Source of the DNA: Auanema rhodensis
Taxonomy: Eukaryota > Nematoda > Chromadorea > Rhabditida > Rhabditidae
Direction: 5' to 3'
Length of the DNA stretch: 64,000 nt
Assembly (NCBI GenBank): GCA_964057225.1
Contig: OZ059900.1
Coordinates: forward strand, 21,095,638 to 21,159,637
The position numbers were made by a program, and so were the translations under genes. Position 1 is the stretch's first letter. Each line of letters starts with the position of its first letter. This document shows, piece by piece, positions 26,201 through 39,400 of this stretch. The notes below the pieces were generated by a model, which was not told the DNA's origin, made no database searches, and saw only the letters and a program-made list of their open reading frames with translations.

Positions 26201-27767
26201 AGTGTTCAGCATGTGAAATGCTTCATTTGCGTATGTAACACGCTGAAATTCGTTGCATTTGACGACTCATATGAACAAAAATCGATTTAATCAATATTAG
26301 CCATAAGGGGCGTGCCCTCAGAATATGCTAATTTCCTTAATTTTCTAACCCCTGTTTTTTTGTCGTGAAAGTGGAACTAGACGTTGTACGAACAATTTTG
26401 AGCTAGGTTTCATTGACATTGCATGAGTTTGAACACATGAAATCGTAAGTCAAAACCTTGTTTACAGCGAAATTTCCAAAAACTGGTTTTCCAGCATAAT
26501 AAAATATTTCTCATGGGAAATACTGTGTTTTTGTATTTTTCTAGTGTTCAGCATGTAAAATGCTTCATTTTAGTATGTAACACGCTGAAATTCGTTGCAT
26601 TTGACGACTCATATGAACAAAAATCGATTTAATCAATATTAGCCATAAGGGGCGTGCCCTCAGAATATGCTAATTTCCTTAATTTTCTAACCCCTGTTTT
26701 TTTGTCGTGAAAGTGGGACTAGACGTTGTACGAACAATTTTGAGCTAGGTTTCATTGACATTGCATGAGTTTGAACACATGAAATCGTAAGTCAAAACCT
26801 TGTTTACAGCGAAATTTCCAAAAACTGGTTTTCCAGCATAATAAAATATTTCTCATGGAAAATACTGTGTTTTTGTATTTTTCTAGTGTTCAGCATGTAA
26901 AATGCTTCATTTTAGTATGTAACACGCTGAAATTCGTTGCATTTGACGACTCATATGAACAAAAATCGATTTAATCAATATTAGCCATAAGGGGCGTGCC
27001 CTCAGAATATGCTAATTCCCTTAATTTTCTAACCCCTGTTTTTTTGTCGTGAAAGTGGAACTAGACGTTGTACGAACAATTTTGAGCTAGGTTTCATTGA
27101 CATTGCATGAGTTTGAACACATGAAATCGTAAGTCAAAACCTTGTTTACAGCGAAATTTCCAAAAACTGGTTTTCCAGCATAATAAAATATTTCTCATGG
27201 GAAATACTGTGTTTTTGTATTTTTCTAGTGTTCAGCATGTAAAATGCTTCATTTTAGTATGTAACACGCTGAAATTCGTTGCATTTGACGACTCATATGA
27301 ACAAAAATCGATTTAATCAATATTAGCCATAAGGGGCGTGCCCTCAGAATATGCTAATTCCCTTAATTTTCTAACCCCTGTTTTTTTGTCGTGAAAGTGG
27401 AACTAGACGTTGTACGAACAATTTTGAGCTAGGTTTCATTGACATTGCATGAGTTTGAACACATGAAATCGTAAGTCAAAACCTTGTTTACAGCGAAATT
27501 TCCAAAAACTGGTTTTCCAGCATAATAAAATATTTCTCATGGGAAATACTGTGTTTTTGTATTTTTCTAGTGTTCAGCATGTAAAATGCTTCATTTTAGT
27601 ATGTAACACGCTGAAATTCGTTGCATTTGACGACTCATATGAACAAAAATCGATTTAATCAATATTAGCTATAAGGGGCGTGCCCTCAGAATATGCTAAT
27701 TTCCTTAATTTTCTAACTCCTGTTTTTTTGTCGTGAAAGTGGGACTAGACGTTGTACGAACAATTTT
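23224..27767 (-). repeat. Inverted satellite block I1 (about 13 monomers)
   Basis: The same 342-bp unit is read on the minus strand here. The first 507 bases are spacer and include a unit with the pair of changes seen as ccaacatatta at 23413; the only other copy I found with this pair is forward, near 3695. The rest is the right arm of the mirror duplication. A gcgtatg variant appears at 25203 and again 1026 bp later at 26229, marking a three-unit tandem expansion that explains why this arm is longer than its partner. Confidence 0.96.
25198..26233 (-). repeat. Three-monomer tandem expansion inside the inverted block
   Basis: The marker catttgcgta at 25198 recurs at 26224, exactly three units on, while the mirror partner region in the forward arm (21.1-21.7 kb) lacks these 1026 bp. 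Two ordinary units lie between the markers. It is simplest to see this as an unequal exchange after the inverted duplication formed; loss of three units from the left arm would give the same picture. Confidence 0.7.
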
Positions 27768-27768
27768 T
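27767..27768. other. Inversion junction B1 (inverted to forward)
   Basis: Inverted sequence ending gaacaatttt is joined to forward tacaaaaacacag (unit position 243). At most one T can be shared, so the join is essentially blunt. An identical junction stands at 32722-32723. This is the outer end of the first mirror arm. Confidence 0.95.
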
Positions 27769-28862
27769 ACAAAAACACAGTATTTCCCATGAGAAATATT
27801 TTATTATGCTGGAAAACCAGTTTTTGGAAATTTCGCTGTAAACAAGGTTTTGACTTACGATTTCATGTGTTCAAACTCATGCAATGTCAATGAAACCTAG
27901 CTCAAAATTGTTTGTACAACGTCTAGTTTCACTTTCACGACAAAAAAACAGGGGTTAGAAAATTAAGGGAATTAGCATATTCTGAGGGCACGCCCCTTAT
28001 GGCTAATATTGATTAAATCGATTTTTGTTCATATGAGTCGTCAAATGCAACGAATTTCAGCGTGTTACATACTAAAATGAAGCATTTTACATGCTGAACA
28101 CTAGAAAAATACAAAAACACAGTATTTCCCATGAGAAATATTTTATTATGCTGGAAAACCAGTTTTTGGAAATTTCGCTGTAAACAAGGTTTTGACTTAC
28201 GATTTCATGTGTTCAAACTCATGCAATGTCAATGAAACCTAGCTCAAAATTGTTTGTACAACGTCTAGTTTCACTTTCACGACAAAAAAACAGGGGTTAG
28301 AAAATTAAGGGAATTAGCATATTCTGAGGGCACGCCCCTTATGGCTAATATTGATTAAATCGATTTTTGTTCATATGAGTCGTCAAATGCAACGAATTTC
28401 AGCGTGTTACATACTAAAATGAAGCATTTTACATGCTGAACACTAGAAAAATACAAAAACACAGTATTTCCCATGAGAAATATTTTATTATGCTGGAAAA
28501 CCAGTTTTTGGAAATTTCGCTGTAAACAAGGTTTTGACTTACGATTTCATGTGTTCAAACTTATGCAATGTCAATGAAACCTAGCAAAAAATTGTTCGTA
28601 CAACGTCTAGTCCCACTTTCACGACAAAAAAACAGGGGTTAGAAAATTAAGGGAATTAGCATATTCTGAGGGCACGCCCCTTATGGCTAATATTGATTAA
28701 ATCGATTTTTGTTCATATGAGTCGTCAAATGCAACGAATTTCAGCGTGTTACATACTAAAATGAAGCATTTTACATGCTGAACACTAGAAAAATACAAAA
28801 ACACAGTATTTCCCATGAGAAATATTTTATTATGCTGGAAAACCAGTTTTTGGAAATTTCGC
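27768..28862 (+). repeat. Short forward island F2 between two inverted blocks
   Basis: Just over three forward units lie between the inverted blocks. Two adjacent units carry gtttgtac plus tagtttcact (27924 and 28266), a type otherwise found only at 9631 and 13393. The last part, from about 28400 to 28862, carries cttatgcaat (28560) and agcaaaaaattg and corresponds to 22921-23223 at an offset of 5639. The island thus joins array sequence of one origin to a short remnant of the left mirror arm. Confidence 0.94.
28861..28862. other. Inversion junction A2 (copy of A1)
   Basis: The join gaaatttcgc to ccataagaggcg is the same as at 23222-23223, including the GC microhomology and the private ataagaggcg change. 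Identity down to a private substitution shows shared descent of the two junctions. Confidence 0.95.
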
Positions 28863-31800
28863 CATAAGAGGCGTGCCCTCAGAATATGCTAATTTCCTTA
28901 ATTTTCTAACCCCTGTTTTTTTGTCGTGAAAGTGGAACTAGACGTTGTACGAACAATTTTGAGCTAGGTTTCATTGACATTGCATGAGTTTGAACACATG
29001 AAATCGTAAGTCAAAACCTTGTTTACAGCGAAATTTCCAAAAACTGGTTTTCCAGCATAATAAAATATTTCTCATGGGAAATACTGTGTTTTTGTATTTT
29101 TCTAGTGTTCAGCATGTAAAATGCTTCATTTTAGTATGTAACACGCTGAAATTCGTTGCATTTGACGACTCATATGAACAAAAATCGATTTAATCAATAT
29201 TAGCCATAAGGGGCGTGCCCTCAGAATATGCTAATTCCCTTAATTTTCTAACCCCTGTTTTTTTGTCGTGAAAGTGGGACTAGACGTTGTACGAACAATT
29301 TTTTGCTAGGTTTCATTGACATTGCATAAGTTTGAACACATGAAATCGTAAGTCAAAACCTTGTTTACAGCGAAATTTCCAAAAACTGGTTTTCCAGCAT
29401 AATAAAATATTTCTCATGGGAAATACTGTGTTTTTGTATTTTTCTAGTGTTCAGCATGTAAAATGCTTCATTTTAGTATGTAACACGCTGAAATTCGTAG
29501 CATTTGACGACTCATATGAACAAAAATCGATTTAATCAATATTAGCCATAAGGGGCGTGCCCTCAGAATATGCTAATTTCCTTAATTTTCTAACCCCTGT
29601 TTTTTTGTCGTGAAAGTGGAACTAGACGTTGTACGAACAATTTTGAGCTAGGTTTCATTGACATTGCATGAGTTTGAACACATGAAATCGTAAGTCAAAA
29701 CCTTGTTTACAGCGAAATTTCCAAAAACTGGTTTTCCAGCATAATAAAATATTTCTCATGGGAAATACTGTGTTTTTGTATTTTTCTAGTGTTCAGCATG
29801 TAAAATGCTTCATTTTAGTATGTAACACGCTGAAATTCGTTGCATTTGACGACTCATATGAACAAAAATCGATTTAATCAATATTAGCCATAAGGGGCGT
29901 GCCCTCAGAATATGCTAATTTCCTTAATTTTCTAACCCCTGTTTTTTTGTCGTGAAAGTGGAACTAGACGTTGTACGAACAATTTTGAGCTAGGTTTCAT
30001 TGACATTGCATGAGTTTGAACACATGAAATCGTAAGTCAAAACCTTGTTTACAGCGAAATTTCCAAAAACTGGTTTTCCAGCATAATAAAATATTTCTCA
30101 TGGGAAATACTGTGTTTTTGTATTTTTCTAGTGTTCAGCATGTGAAATGCTTCATTTGCGTATGTAACACGCTGAAATTCGTTGCATTTGACGACTCATA
30201 TGAACAAAAATCGATTTAATCAATATTAGCCATAAGGGGCGTGCCCTCAGAATATGCTAATTTCCTTAATTTTCTAACCCCTGTTTTTTTGTCGTGAAAG
30301 TGGAACTAGACGTTGTACGAACAATTTTGAGCTAGGTTTCATTGACATTGCATGAGTTTGAACACATGAAATCGTAAGTCAAAACCTTGTTTACAGCGAA
30401 ATTTCCAAAAACTGGTTTTCCAGCATAATAAAATATTTCTCATGGGAAATACTGTGTTTTTGTATTTTTCTAGTGTTCAGCATGTAAAATGCTTCATTTT
30501 AGTATGTAACACGCTGAAATTCGTTGCATTTGACGACTCATATGAACAAAAATCGATTTAATCAATATTAGCCATAAGGGGCGTGCCCTCAGAATATGCT
30601 AATTTCCTTAATTTTCTAACCCCTGTTTTTTTGTCGTGAAAGTGGGACTAGACGTTGTACGAACAATTTTGAGCTAGGTTTCATTGACATTGCATGAGTT
30701 TGAACACATGAAATCGTAAGTCAAAACCTTGTTTACAGCGAAATTTCCAAAAACTGGTTTTCCAGCATAATAAAATATTTCTCATGGGAAATACTGTGTT
30801 TTTGTATTTTTCTAGTGTTCAGCATGTGAAATGCTTCATTTGCGTATGTAACACGCTGAAATTCGTTGCATTTGACGACTCATATGAACAAAAATCGATT
30901 TAATCAATATTAGCCATAAGGGGCGTGCCCTCAGAATATGCTAATTCCCTTAATTTTCTAACCCCTGTTTTTTTGTCGTGAAAGTGGAACTAGACGTTGT
31001 ACGAACAATTTTGAGCTAGGTTTCATTGACATTGCATGAGTTTGAACACATGAAATCGTAAGTCAAAACCTTGTTTACAGCGAAATTTCCAAAAACTGGT
31101 TTTCCAGCATAATAAAATATTTCTCATGGGAAATACTGTGTTTTTGTATTTTTCTAGTGTTCAGCATGTAAAATGCTTCATTTTAGTATGTAACACGCTG
31201 AAATTCGTTGCATTTGACGACTCATATGAACAAAAATCGATTTAATCAATATTAGCCATAAGGGGCGTGCCCTCAGAATATGCTAATTTCCTTAATTTTC
31301 TAACCCCTGTTTTTTTGTCGTGAAAGTGGAACTAGACGTTGTACGAACAATTTTGAGCTAGGTTTCATTGACATTGCATGAGTTTGAACACATGAAATCG
31401 TAAGTCAAAACCTTGTTTACAGCGAAATTTCCAAAAACTGGTTTTCCAGCATAATAAAATATTTCTCATGGGAAATACTGTGTTTTTGTATTTTTCTAGT
31501 GTTCAGCATGTAAAATGCTTCATTTTAGTATGTAACACGCTGAAATTCGTTGCATTTGACGACTCATATGAACAAAAATCGATTTAATCAATATTAGCCA
31601 TAAGGGGCGTGCCCTCAGAATATGCTAATTTCCTTAATTTTCTAACCCCTGTTTTTTTGTCGTGAAAGTGGGACTAGACGTTGTACGAACAATTTTGAGC
31701 TAGGTTTCATTGACATTGCATGAGTTTGAACACATGAAATCGTAAGTCAAAACCTTGTTTACAGCGAAATTTCCAAAAACTGGTTTTCCAGCATAATAAA

Positions 31801-32722
31801 ATATTTCTCATGGAAAATACTGTGTTTTTGTATTTTTCTAGTGTTCAGCATGTAAAATGCTTCATTTTAGTATGTAACACGCTGAAATTCGTTGCATTTG
31901 ACGACTCATATGAACAAAAATCGATTTAATCAATATTAGCCATAAGGGGCGTGCCCTCAGAATATGCTAATTCCCTTAATTTTCTAACCCCTGTTTTTTT
32001 GTCGTGAAAGTGGAACTAGACGTTGTACGAACAATTTTGAGCTAGGTTTCATTGACATTGCATGAGTTTGAACACATGAAATCGTAAGTCAAAACCTTGT
32101 TTACAGCGAAATTTCCAAAAACTGGTTTTCCAGCATAATAAAATATTTCTCATGGGAAATACTGTGTTTTTGTATTTTTCTAGTGTTCAGCATGTAAAAT
32201 GCTTCATTTTAGTATGTAACACGCTGAAATTCGTTGCATTTGACGACTCATATGAACAAAAATCGATTTAATCAATATTAGCCATAAGGGGCGTGCCCTC
32301 AGAATATGCTAATTCCCTTAATTTTCTAACCCCTGTTTTTTTGTCGTGAAAGTGGAACTAGACGTTGTACGAACAATTTTGAGCTAGGTTTCATTGACAT
32401 TGCATGAGTTTGAACACATGAAATCGTAAGTCAAAACCTTGTTTACAGCGAAATTTCCAAAAACTGGTTTTCCAGCATAATAAAATATTTCTCATGGGAA
32501 ATACTGTGTTTTTGTATTTTTCTAGTGTTCAGCATGTAAAATGCTTCATTTTAGTATGTAACACGCTGAAATTCGTTGCATTTGACGACTCATATGAACA
32601 AAAATCGATTTAATCAATATTAGCTATAAGGGGCGTGCCCTCAGAATATGCTAATTTCCTTAATTTTCTAACTCCTGTTTTTTTGTCGTGAAAGTGGGAC
32701 TAGACGTTGTACGAACAATTTT
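28863..32722 (-). repeat. Inverted satellite block I2 (about 11 monomers)
   Basis: These are minus-strand units that follow the order of block I1 with whole-unit indels. Only one attgcataag unit (29321) stands where I1 has two (23682 and 24024). The catttgcgta markers are at 30153 and 30837. The block ends in the agctata plus aactcctg unit (32624-32675) that also ends I1 (27667-27720). Confidence 0.95.
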
Positions 32723-32723
32723 T
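32722..32723. other. Inversion junction B2 (copy of B1)
   Basis: The join gaacaatttt to tacaaaaacacag is identical to 27767-27768. Beyond it the forward sequences differ: B1 runs into gtttgtac/tagtttcact units and B2 into gttcgtac/gttccac units with gggtacgccc at 32941. One of the two therefore exchanged its downstream flank after duplication. Confidence 0.94.
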
Positions 32724-33484
32724 ACAAAAACACAGTATTTCCCATGAGAAATATTTTATTATGCTGGAAAACCAGTTTTTGGAAATTTCGCTGTAAACAA
32801 GGTTTTGACTTACGATTTCATGTGTTCAAACTCATGCAATGTCAATGAAACCTAGCTCAAAATTGTTCGTACAACGTCTAGTTCCACTTTCACGACAAAA
32901 AAACAGGGGTTAGAAAATTAAGGGAATTAGCATATTCTGAGGGTACGCCCCTTATGGCTAATATTGATTAAATCGATTTTTGTTCATATGAGTCGTCAAA
33001 TGCAACGAATTTCAGCGTGTTACATACTAAAATGAAGCATTTTACATGCTGAACACTAGAAAAATACAAAAACACAGTATTTCCCATGAGAAATATTTTA
33101 TTATGCTGGAAAACCAGTTTTTGGAAATTTCGCTGTAAACAAGGTTTTGACTTACGATTTCATGTGTTCAAACTCATGCAATGTCAATGAAACCTAGCTC
33201 AAAATTGTTCGTACAACGTCTAGTCCCACTTTCACGACAAAAAAACAGGGGTTAGAAAATTAAGGAAATTAGCATATTCTGAGGGCACGCCCCTTATGGC
33301 TAATATTGATTAAATCGATTTTTGTTCATATGAGTCGTCAAATGCAACGAATTTCAGCGTGTTACATACTAAAATGAAGCATTTTACATGCTGAACACTA
33401 GAAAAATACAAAAACACAGTATTTTCCATGAGAAATATTTTATTATGCTGGAAAACCAGTTTTTGGAAATTTCGCTGTAAACAA

Positions 33485-33494
33485 GGTTGTGTTC
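33485..33494 (+). other. 17-bp deletion in one monomer (first copy)
   Basis: The sequence runs aaggttgtgttcaaac where other units have 17 further bases between aaggtt and gtgttc, covering unit positions 325-341. This gives a 325-bp unit. It is one of only two places where I saw a unit length differ by more than one base away from an inversion junction. Confidence 0.95.
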
Positions 33495-36400
33495 AAACTC
33501 ATGCAATGTCAATGAAACCTAGCTCAAAATTGTTCGTACAACGTCTAGTTCCACTTTCACGACAAAAAAACAGGGGTTAGAAAATTAAGGAAATTAGCAT
33601 ATTCTGAGGGCACGCCCCTTATGGCTAATATTGATTAAATCGATTTTTGTTCATATGAGTCGTCAAATGCAACGAATTTCAGCGTGTTACATACTAAAAT
33701 GAAGCATTTTACATGCTGAACACTAGAAAAATACAAAAACACAGTATTTCCCATGAGAAATATTTTATTATGCTGGAAAACCAGTTTTTGGAAATTTCGC
33801 TGTAAACAAGGTTTTGACTTACGATTTCATGTGTTCAAACTCATGCAATGTCAATGAAACCTAGCTCAAAATTGTTCGTACAACGTCTAGTTCCACTTTC
33901 ACGACAAAAAAACAGGGGTTAGAAAATTAAGGAAATTAGCATATTCTGAGGGCACGCCCCTTATGGCTAATATTGATTAAATCGATTTTTGTTCATATGA
34001 GTCGTCAAATGCAACGAATTTCAGCGTGTTACATACTAAAATGAAGCATTTTACATGCTGAACACTAGAAAAATACAAAAACACAGTATTTTCCATGAGA
34101 AATATTTTATTATGCTGGAAAACCAGTTTTTGGAAATTTCGCTGTAAACAAGGTTTTGACTTACGATTTCATGTGTTCAAACTCATGCAATGTCAATGAA
34201 ACCTAGCTCAAAATTGTTCGTACAACGTCTAGTCCCACTTTCACGACAAAAAAACAGGGGTTAGAAAATTAAGGAAATTAGCATATTCTGAGGGCACGCC
34301 CCTTATGGCTAATATTGATTAAATCGATTTTTGTTCATATGAGTCGTCAAATGCAACGAATTTCAGCGTGTTACATACTAAAATGAAGCATTTTACATGC
34401 TGAACACTAGAAAAATACAAAAACACAGTATTTCCCATGAGAAATATTTTATTATGCTGGAAAACCAGTTTTTGGAAATTTCGCTGTAAACAAGGTTTTG
34501 ACTTACGATTTCATGTGTTCAAACTCATGCAATGTCAATGAAACCTAGCTCAAAATTGTTCGTACAACGTCTAGTTCCACTTTCACGACAAAAAAACAGG
34601 GGTTAGAAAATTAAGGAAATTAGCATATTCTGAGGGCACGCCCCTTATGGCTAATATTGATTAAATCGATTTTTGTTCATATGAGTCGTCAAATGCAACG
34701 AATTTCAGCGTGTTACATACTAAAATGAAGCATTTTACATGCTGAAAACTAGAAAAATACAAAAACACAGTATTTCCCATGAGAAATATTTTATTATGCT
34801 GGAAAACCAGTTTTTGGAAATTTCGCTGTAAACAAGGTTTTGACTTACGATTTCATGTGTTCAAACTCATGCAATGTCAATGAAACCTAGCTCAAAATTG
34901 TTCGTACAACGTCTAGTTCCACTTTCACGACAAAAAAACAGGGGTTAGAAAATTAAGGAAATTAGCATATTCTGAGGGCACGCCCCTTATGGCTAATATT
35001 GATTAAATCGATTTTTGTTCATATGAGTCGTCAAATGCAACGAATTTCAGCGTGTTACATACTAAAATGAAGCATTTTACATGCTGAACACTAGAAAAAT
35101 ACAAAAACACAGTATTTCCCATGAGAAATATTTTATTATGCTGGAAAACCAGTTTTTGGAAATTTCGCTGTAAACAAGGTTTTGACTTACGATTTCATGT
35201 GTTCAAACTCATGCAATGTCAATGAAACCTAGCTCAAAATTGTTTGTACAACGTCTAGTTCCACTTTCACGACAAAAAAACAGGGGTTAGAAAATTAAGG
35301 GAATTAGCATATTCTGAGGGCACGCCCCTTATGGCTAATATTGATTAAATCGATTTTTGTTCATATGAGTCGTCAAATGCAACGAATTTCAGCGTGTTAC
35401 ATACTAAAATGAAGCATTTTACATGCTGAACACTAGAAAAATACAAAAACACAGTATTTCCCATGAGAAATATTTTATTATGCTGGAAAACCAGTTTTTG
35501 GAAATTTCGCTGTAAACAAGGTTTTGACTTACGATTTCATGTGTTCAAACTCATGCAATGTCAATGAAACCTAGCTCAAAATTGTTTGTACAACGTCTAG
35601 TCCCACTTTCACGACAAAAAAACAGGGGTTAGAAAATTAAGGAAATTAGCATATTCTGAGGGCACGCCCCTTATGGCTAATATTGATTAAATCGATTTTT
35701 GTTCATATGAGTCATCAAATGCAACGAATTTCAGCGTGTTACATACTAAAATGAAGCATTTTACATGCTGAACACTAGAAAAATACAAAAACACAGTATT
35801 TCCCATGAGAAATATTTTATTATGCTGGAAAACCAGTTTTTGGAAATTTCGCTGTAAACAAGGTTTTGACTTACGATTTCATGTGTTCAAACTCATGCAA
35901 TGTCAATGAAACCTAGCTCAAAATTGTTCGTACAACGTCTAGTTCCACTTTCACGACAAAAAAACAGGGGTTAGAAAATTAAGGAAATTAGCATATTCTG
36001 AGGGCACGCCCCTTATGGCTAATATTGATTAAATCGATTTTTGTTCATATGAGTCGTCAAATGCAACGAATTTCAGCGTGTTACATACTAAAGTGAAGCA
36101 TTTTACATGCTGAACACTAGAAAAATACAAAAACACTGTATTTCCCATGAGAAATATTTTATTATGCTGGAAAACCAGTTTTTGGAAATTTCGCTGTAAA
36201 CAAGGTTTTGACTTACGATTTCATGTGTTCAAACTCATGCAATGTCAATGAAACCTAGCTCAAAATTGTTCGTACAACGTCTAGTTCCACTTTCACGACA
36301 AAAAAACAGGAGTTAGAAAATTAAGGGAATTAGCATATTCTGAGGGCACGCCCCTTATGGCTAATATTGATTAAATCGATTTTTGTTCATATGAGTCGTC

Positions 36401-39400
36401 AAATGCAACGAATTTCAGCGTGTTACATACTAAAATGAAGCATTTCACATGCTGAACACTAGAAAAATACAAAAACACAGTATTTCCCATGAGAAATATT
36501 TTATTATGCTGGAAAACCAGTTTTTGGAAATTTCGCTGTAAACAAGGTTTTGACTTACGATTTCATGTGTTCAAACTCATGCAATGTCAATGAAACCTAG
36601 CTCAAAATTGTTCGTACAACGTCTAGTTCCACTTTCACGACAAAAAAACAGGGGTTAGAAAATTAAGGGAATTAGCATATTCTGAGGGTACGCCCCTTAT
36701 GGCTAATATTGATTAAATCGATTTTTGTTCATATGAGTCGTCAAATGCAACGAATTTCAGCGTGTTACATACTAAAATGAAGCATTTTACATGCTGAACA
36801 CTAGAAAAATACAAAAACACAGTATTTCCCATGAGAAATATTTTATTATGCTGGAAAACCAGTTTTTGGAAATTTCGCTGTAAACAAGGTTTTGACTTAC
36901 GATTTCATGTGTTCAAACTCATGCAATGTCAATGAAACCTAGCTCAAAATTGTTCGTACAACGTCTAGTCCCACTTTCACGACAAAAAAACAGGAGTTAG
37001 AAAATTAAGGAAATTAGCATATTCTGAGGGCACGCCCCTTATAGCTAATATTGATTAAATCGATTTTTGTTCATATGAGTCGTCAAATGCAACGAATTTC
37101 AGCGTGTTACATACTAAAATGAAGCATTTTACATGCTGAACACTAGAAAAATACAAAAACACAGTATTTCCCATGAGAAATATTTTATTATGCTGGAAAA
37201 CCAGTTTTTGGAAATTTCGCTGTAAACAAGGTTTTGACTTACGATTTCATGTGTTCAAACTCATGCAATGTCAATGAAACCTAGCTCAAAATTGTTCGTA
37301 CAACGTCTAGTTCCACTTTCACGACAAAAAAACAGGGGTTAGAAAATTAAGGGAATTAGCATATTCTGAGGGCACGCCCCTTATGGCTAATATTGATTAA
37401 ATCGATTTTTGTTCATATGAGTCGTCAAATGCAACGAATTTCAGCGTGTTACATACTAAAATGAAGCATTTTACATGCTGAACACTAGAAAAATACAAAA
37501 ACACAGTATTTCCCATGAGAAATATTTTATTATGCTGGAAAACCAGTTTTTGGAAATTTCGCTGTAAACAAGGTTTTGACTTACGATTTCATGTGTTCAA
37601 ACTCATGCAATGTCAATGAAACCTAGCTCAAAATTGTTCGTACAACGTCTAGTTCCACTTTCACGACAAAAAAACAGGGGTTAGAAAATTAAGGGAATTA
37701 GCATATTCTGAGGGCACGCCCCTTATGGCTAATATTGATTAAATCGATTTTTGTTCATATGAGTCGTCAAATGCAACGAATTTCAGCGTGTTACATACTA
37801 AAATGAAGCATTTTACATGCTGAACACTAGAAAAATACAAAAACACAGTATTTCCCATGAGAAATATTTTATTATGCTGGAAAACCAGTTTTTGGAAATT
37901 TCGCTGTAAACAAGGTTTTGACTTACGATTTCATGTGTTCAAACTCATGCAATGTCAATGAAACCTAGCTCAAAATTGTTCGTACAACGTCTAGTTCCAC
38001 TTTCACGACAAAAAAACAGGGGTTAGAAAATTAAGGGAATTAGCATATTCTGAGGGCACGCCCCTTATGGCTAATATTGATTAAATCGATTTTTGTTCAT
38101 ATGAGTCGTCAAATGCAACGAATTTCAGCGTGTTACATACTAAAATGAAGCATTTTACATGCTGAACACTAGAAAAATACAAAAACACAGTATTTCCCAT
38201 GAGAAATATTTTATTATGCTGGAAAACCAGTTTTTGGAAATTTCGCTGTAAACAAGGTTTTGACTTACGATTTCATGTGTTCAAACTCATGCAATGTCAA
38301 TGAAACCTAGCTCAAAATTGTTCGTACAACGTCTAGTTCCACTTTCACGACAAAAAAACAGGGGTTAGAAAATTAAGGGAATTAGCATATTCTGAGGGCA
38401 CGCCCCTTATGGCTAATATTGATTAAATCGATTTTTGTTCATATGAGTCGTCAAATGCAACGAATTTCAGCGTGTTACATACTAAAATGAAGCATTTTAC
38501 ATGCTGAACACTAGAAAAATACAAAAACACAGTATTTTCCATGAGAAATATTTTATTATGCTGGAAAACCAGTTTTTGGAAATTTCGCTGTAAACAAGGT
38601 TTTGACTTACGATTTCATGTGTTCAAACTCATGCAATGTCAATGAAACCTAGCTCAAAATTGTTCGTACAACGTCTAGTTCCACTTTCACGACAAAAAAA
38701 CAGGGGTTAGAAAATTAAGGGAATTAGCATATTCTGAGGGCACGCCCCTTATGGCTAATATTGATTAAATCGATTTTTGTTCATATGAGTCGTCAAATGC
38801 AACGAATTTCAGCGTGTTACATACTAAAATGAAGCATTTTACATGCTGAACACTAGAAAAATACAAAAACACAGTATTTCCCATGAGAAATATTTTATTA
38901 TGCTGGAAAACCAGTTTTTGGAAATTTCGCTGTAAACAAGGTTTTGACTTACGATTTCATGTGTTCAAACTCATGCAATGTCAATGAAACCTAGCTCAAA
39001 ATTGTTCGTACAACGTCTAGTTCCACTTTCACGACAAAAAAACAGGGGTTAGAAAATTAAGGGAATTAGCATATTCTGAGGGCACGCCCCTTATGGCTAA
39101 TATTGATTAAATCGATTTTTGTTCATATGAGTCGTCAAATGCAACGAATTTCAGCGTGTTACATACTAAAATGAAGCATTTTACATGCTGAACACTAGAA
39201 AAATACAAAAACACAGTATTTTCCATGAGAAATATTTTATTATGCTGGAAAACCAGTTTTTGGAAATTTCGCTGTAAACAAGGTTTTGACTTACGATTTC
39301 ATGTGTTCAAACTCATGCAATGTCAATGAAACCTAGCTCAAAATTGTTCGTACAACGTCTAGTCCCACTTTCACGACAAAAAAACAGGGGTTAGAAAATT

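Larger units (their letters stand above)
20213..27767. repeat. Large inverted duplication P1 (palindrome with 507-bp spacer)
   Basis: The left arm, 20213-23223, is forward; the right arm, 23731-27767, is its mirror copy. Private variants match as reverse complements about one centre (coordinate sum 46954): cttatgcaat 22921 with attgcataag 24024, ctacgaattt 22751 with aaattcgtag 24194, and tacgcaaatg 21747 with catttgcgta 25198. Further out the sum becomes 47980 (attttccatg 21117 with catggaaaat 26854; tatagct 20307 with agctata 27667), because the right arm holds 1026 bp (three units) more. The 23224-23730 spacer is in inverted orientation but is not part of the mirror. The order of variants, not just orientation, is mirrored, so this is an inverted duplication and not a simple inversion. 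Confidence 0.88.
28400..32722. repeat. Second palindromic segment P2, a copy of P1's junctions and right arm
   Basis: A short left arm (about 28400-28862) mirrors the start of a long right arm (29028-32722) about coordinate sum 57890, with a 165-bp spacer at 28863-29027. Marker offsets from P1 are 5639 at junction A, 5297 at aaattcgtag (24194 to 29491) and at catttgcgta/catttgtgta (24856 to 30153), 4613 at the last catttgcgta (26224 to 30837), and 4955 at catggaaaat (26854 to 31809) and junction B. The steps are whole multiples of 342, so the block was copied with its breakpoints and then gained or lost units inside. It is two units shorter overall. Confidence 0.85.

Noticed and set aside
23224-32722. 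Inverted blocks read as terminal inverted repeats of a transposon
   Set aside because: The sequence between and outside them is the same satellite. There is no coding capacity, no target-site duplication and no non-satellite core.
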